Shown here in pieces: positions 55,601 to 58,600 of a stretch of 64,000 nucleotides of DNA. The stretch is taken from positions 22,957,275 to 23,021,274 of the forward strand of contig OZ024827.1 in the NCBI GenBank assembly GCA_964016985.1, written 5' to 3'. Position 1 is the first letter of the stretch. Each line of letters begins with the position of its first letter. Below the pieces are notes generated by a model, which was not told where the DNA came from, made no database searches, and saw nothing but the letters and a program-made list of their open reading frames with translations. The translations under genes and the position numbers were made by a program. The DNA is from Anodontia alba (lineage: Eukaryota; Mollusca; Bivalvia; Lucinida; Lucinidae).

Positions 55601-58600
55601 TGAAATGTTTGTCTTGGTGATTTCTAGGTCCAGTTCAAAACTGGGTCACGTGGGGTAAAAAACTAGGTCACCTGGCCAAATTCAGCGAAAAACCTTGTTA
55701 ACACTCTAGCAATTACATTTTCAAAGCATTCATCATGAATCTTGCTCAAAATGTATGTCTTGATGATTTCTAGGTCATGTTCAAAACTGGTCACTTAGGG
55801 TCAGAAACTAGGTCACCAGGGCAAATCAAAGGAAGACCTTTTTAACACTCTGGAGGTCACATGTTTGAAGTAATCATCATAAATCTTGCCCAAAATGTTT
55901 GTCTTGATGATTTCTAGGTCAGGTTTGAAACTGGGTCACATGGGGTCAAAAACTAGGTTGCAAGGCCAAATCAAAGAAAAAACTTGTTAAGACTCTTTTT
56001 AAAATAATTATCATAAATATTGCTCAAAATGTTCGTCTTGATGATTTCTAGTTCTAGTTTAAAACTGGGTCACCCAGGCCATATCAAAGGAAAACCTTTT
56101 TGACACTTTAGAGGTCACATTTTTGAAGTTATCATCATGAATCTTGCTCAAAATATTTGCCTTGATAATTTCTAGGTGAAATTTGGAACTGGGTCACTTA
56201 TGAAGTATATTTCACAGTCCAGTGATTTTATTAAGTTTTTCCATTTAGGTCAGTTTCTCAGTAATTATTGGTCCTACAGAGTGATATTTGGCATTTGTGA
56301 AGTGTTTGTCTCAGTAGCTATTGCTCCTACAGCCAGTGACTTAGTACATGCATACTTCTTAGCATGGCCTCTTGAGTGCAGTCATCCATATTTGACCGTG
56401 ACCTCTATTTCACAGTCCATTAGATATGCTACATTGTCTTACTTGTTAATATAATCATAATGAATTTTAATCAGAATGTTTGCCTTAATGGGTGCTAGGT
56501 CAGGTTCTCAGAGTGCTATGATACTCAGGTGAGCATTACAGGGCCATCATGGCCCTCTTGTTTCCCAGAAAATTGATTTTGACATTGCATGCAAATTGTC
56601 TCCTAACTATTTTCATGACATGTTCAAGTCTATTTTCACAGACAGATATAAGTGACTTACATTACACCACCAATAATATATTTTCTTAGTTTATTTATTT
56701 TTTGTTCTGTTTTATTGTTGTTAGATAATCAGGGTCTCGGGTCTAGTGTGTTCAAATGATACCCTGGGTTGATCTTGACCTATTTAAGGCCAAGGTCAAA
56801 TTTGGGCACTTGGGCTTTGTATGGGAAAAAGTGAAAACTGGATTTTTCAGAAACTGTTGCAGCCTGTGATCTGAAAGCACGTAGATCCAGTCAACTAAAT
56901 GAGTTAAAATATCAGCTACATAAGTATCAAAGGGCAAGGTCATTTCTTGACCTTGGCTCAAGGTCACTAAAATTTCAAAATTAAAACTTGTTTTTCTCTT
57001 CTCCTCTGAAACCACCTAGCCAATTGAAGCCAAATTTCTTGCAGAGCCTCTATGGGATAGGGGAATGAAGGTTTGTTCAAATGCTCTAGGTCACATGACC
57101 AAGACAGCCGACATGCCCATATAGGGTTAAAACTTTTTAATTTTTTTTTTCTCCAGAACCAATGGGCAGATTGCCTTGAAACTTGGTATGTAGCATTCAA
57201 GACTCAGGCCTTGTTCAAATAATAACCCTGGGTTGATCTTGACCTATTTTTATGGCAAGGTCAAATTTGACTCCATATGCTTTTACATGGGAAAAAGTGA
57301 AAACAATGGATTTTTCAGAAACTATTGCACCCTGTGGCTGATGCAGTCAACTAAATGAGTAAATGAATGAAGCTACATGAGTATCAAAGGTCAAGGTCAT
57401 TCTTGACCTTGGTCCAAGGTCACTTAAATTTAAATATATAGAATTGTTTACTCTATTCTCATCTGAAACTACCTGGCTGATTGAGACTAAATTTTATACA
57501 GAGCCTCTATGGGATGAGGGAAGAAAAGTTTGTTCAAATGGTCCAGGTCACATGACCAAGATGGCCACCATGCCCAGATATGGTAAAAACCCTTTAAAAA
57601 TCTTCTCCATAACCAATTGGCAAATTGCCTTGAATCTTGGTATGTAGCATTAGGGACTCGGACCCATCATAATTTATTCAAAAAAGGAACCAGGGTTGAC
57701 CTTGACCTATTTTACCACAAGATGAAATTGAGGTGCAAATCTAGGACACCAGTAGAAAGTTTGTTTTTTTCAACTTTTCTCTTATGAAAACAATGTAGAC
57801 AGACACTTGGTCAGACACTGGTCAACCTTGTGACATTTACTTGTAGGTCATGGATTGAAAGTCAGCAAGACCTATTTTTCATGGTCCACAAAGTTTGCCT
57901 TATATCTTGAAGGATTTTAATGGTCAAGTGATTTAGCCTTATATCTTGAAGAGTATTCCATGTACAAACACCATGCTTATTGATTATGAGTTGGTATAAT
58001 GTAGGTCACAATGACCTATATTTTAAAGTCTAGTAATTTTGCTGTATATCTTGAAGAGTATTTGATGTATAAACATCATACATATGAATTATGGCAAGGA
58101 GTTTGACCTCAAATTAAATGTAGGTCACAGTGAACTACATTTCATGATCCAGTGATTTATCCTTATATCTTGAAGGTTATCTGATATATAAACATTATAC
58201 TTATGAGTCATAATGACGTTTGACTTCTAAATAAATATAGGACACATTCTTGGCTATAGATTTTCCCTTATATCTTGAAGAGTATTTGATGAATAAACAT
58301 CATATTTTCAGATTATGAGTTGGTAAGACCTGAAGTTTTTACTAAAAACAAAGTAGGTCACAGCGACCTATATTTCATGCTCCAGTGATTTTACCTTATA
58401 TCTGAAAGAGCATTTCATGTATAAAAACCAAACTCTCTGATAAGAGTCAGTATGACCCAAAGTTTGAGCTGAAAATAAATGTAGGTCATAGTCACCTATA
58501 TTTCACAGTCCAGTTATATTGGCTGATAGCTTGAAAAATATTTGATGTATAAACATCACACTTTTACATTATCTTCGACTACAACTGAAATTTGACCTCA

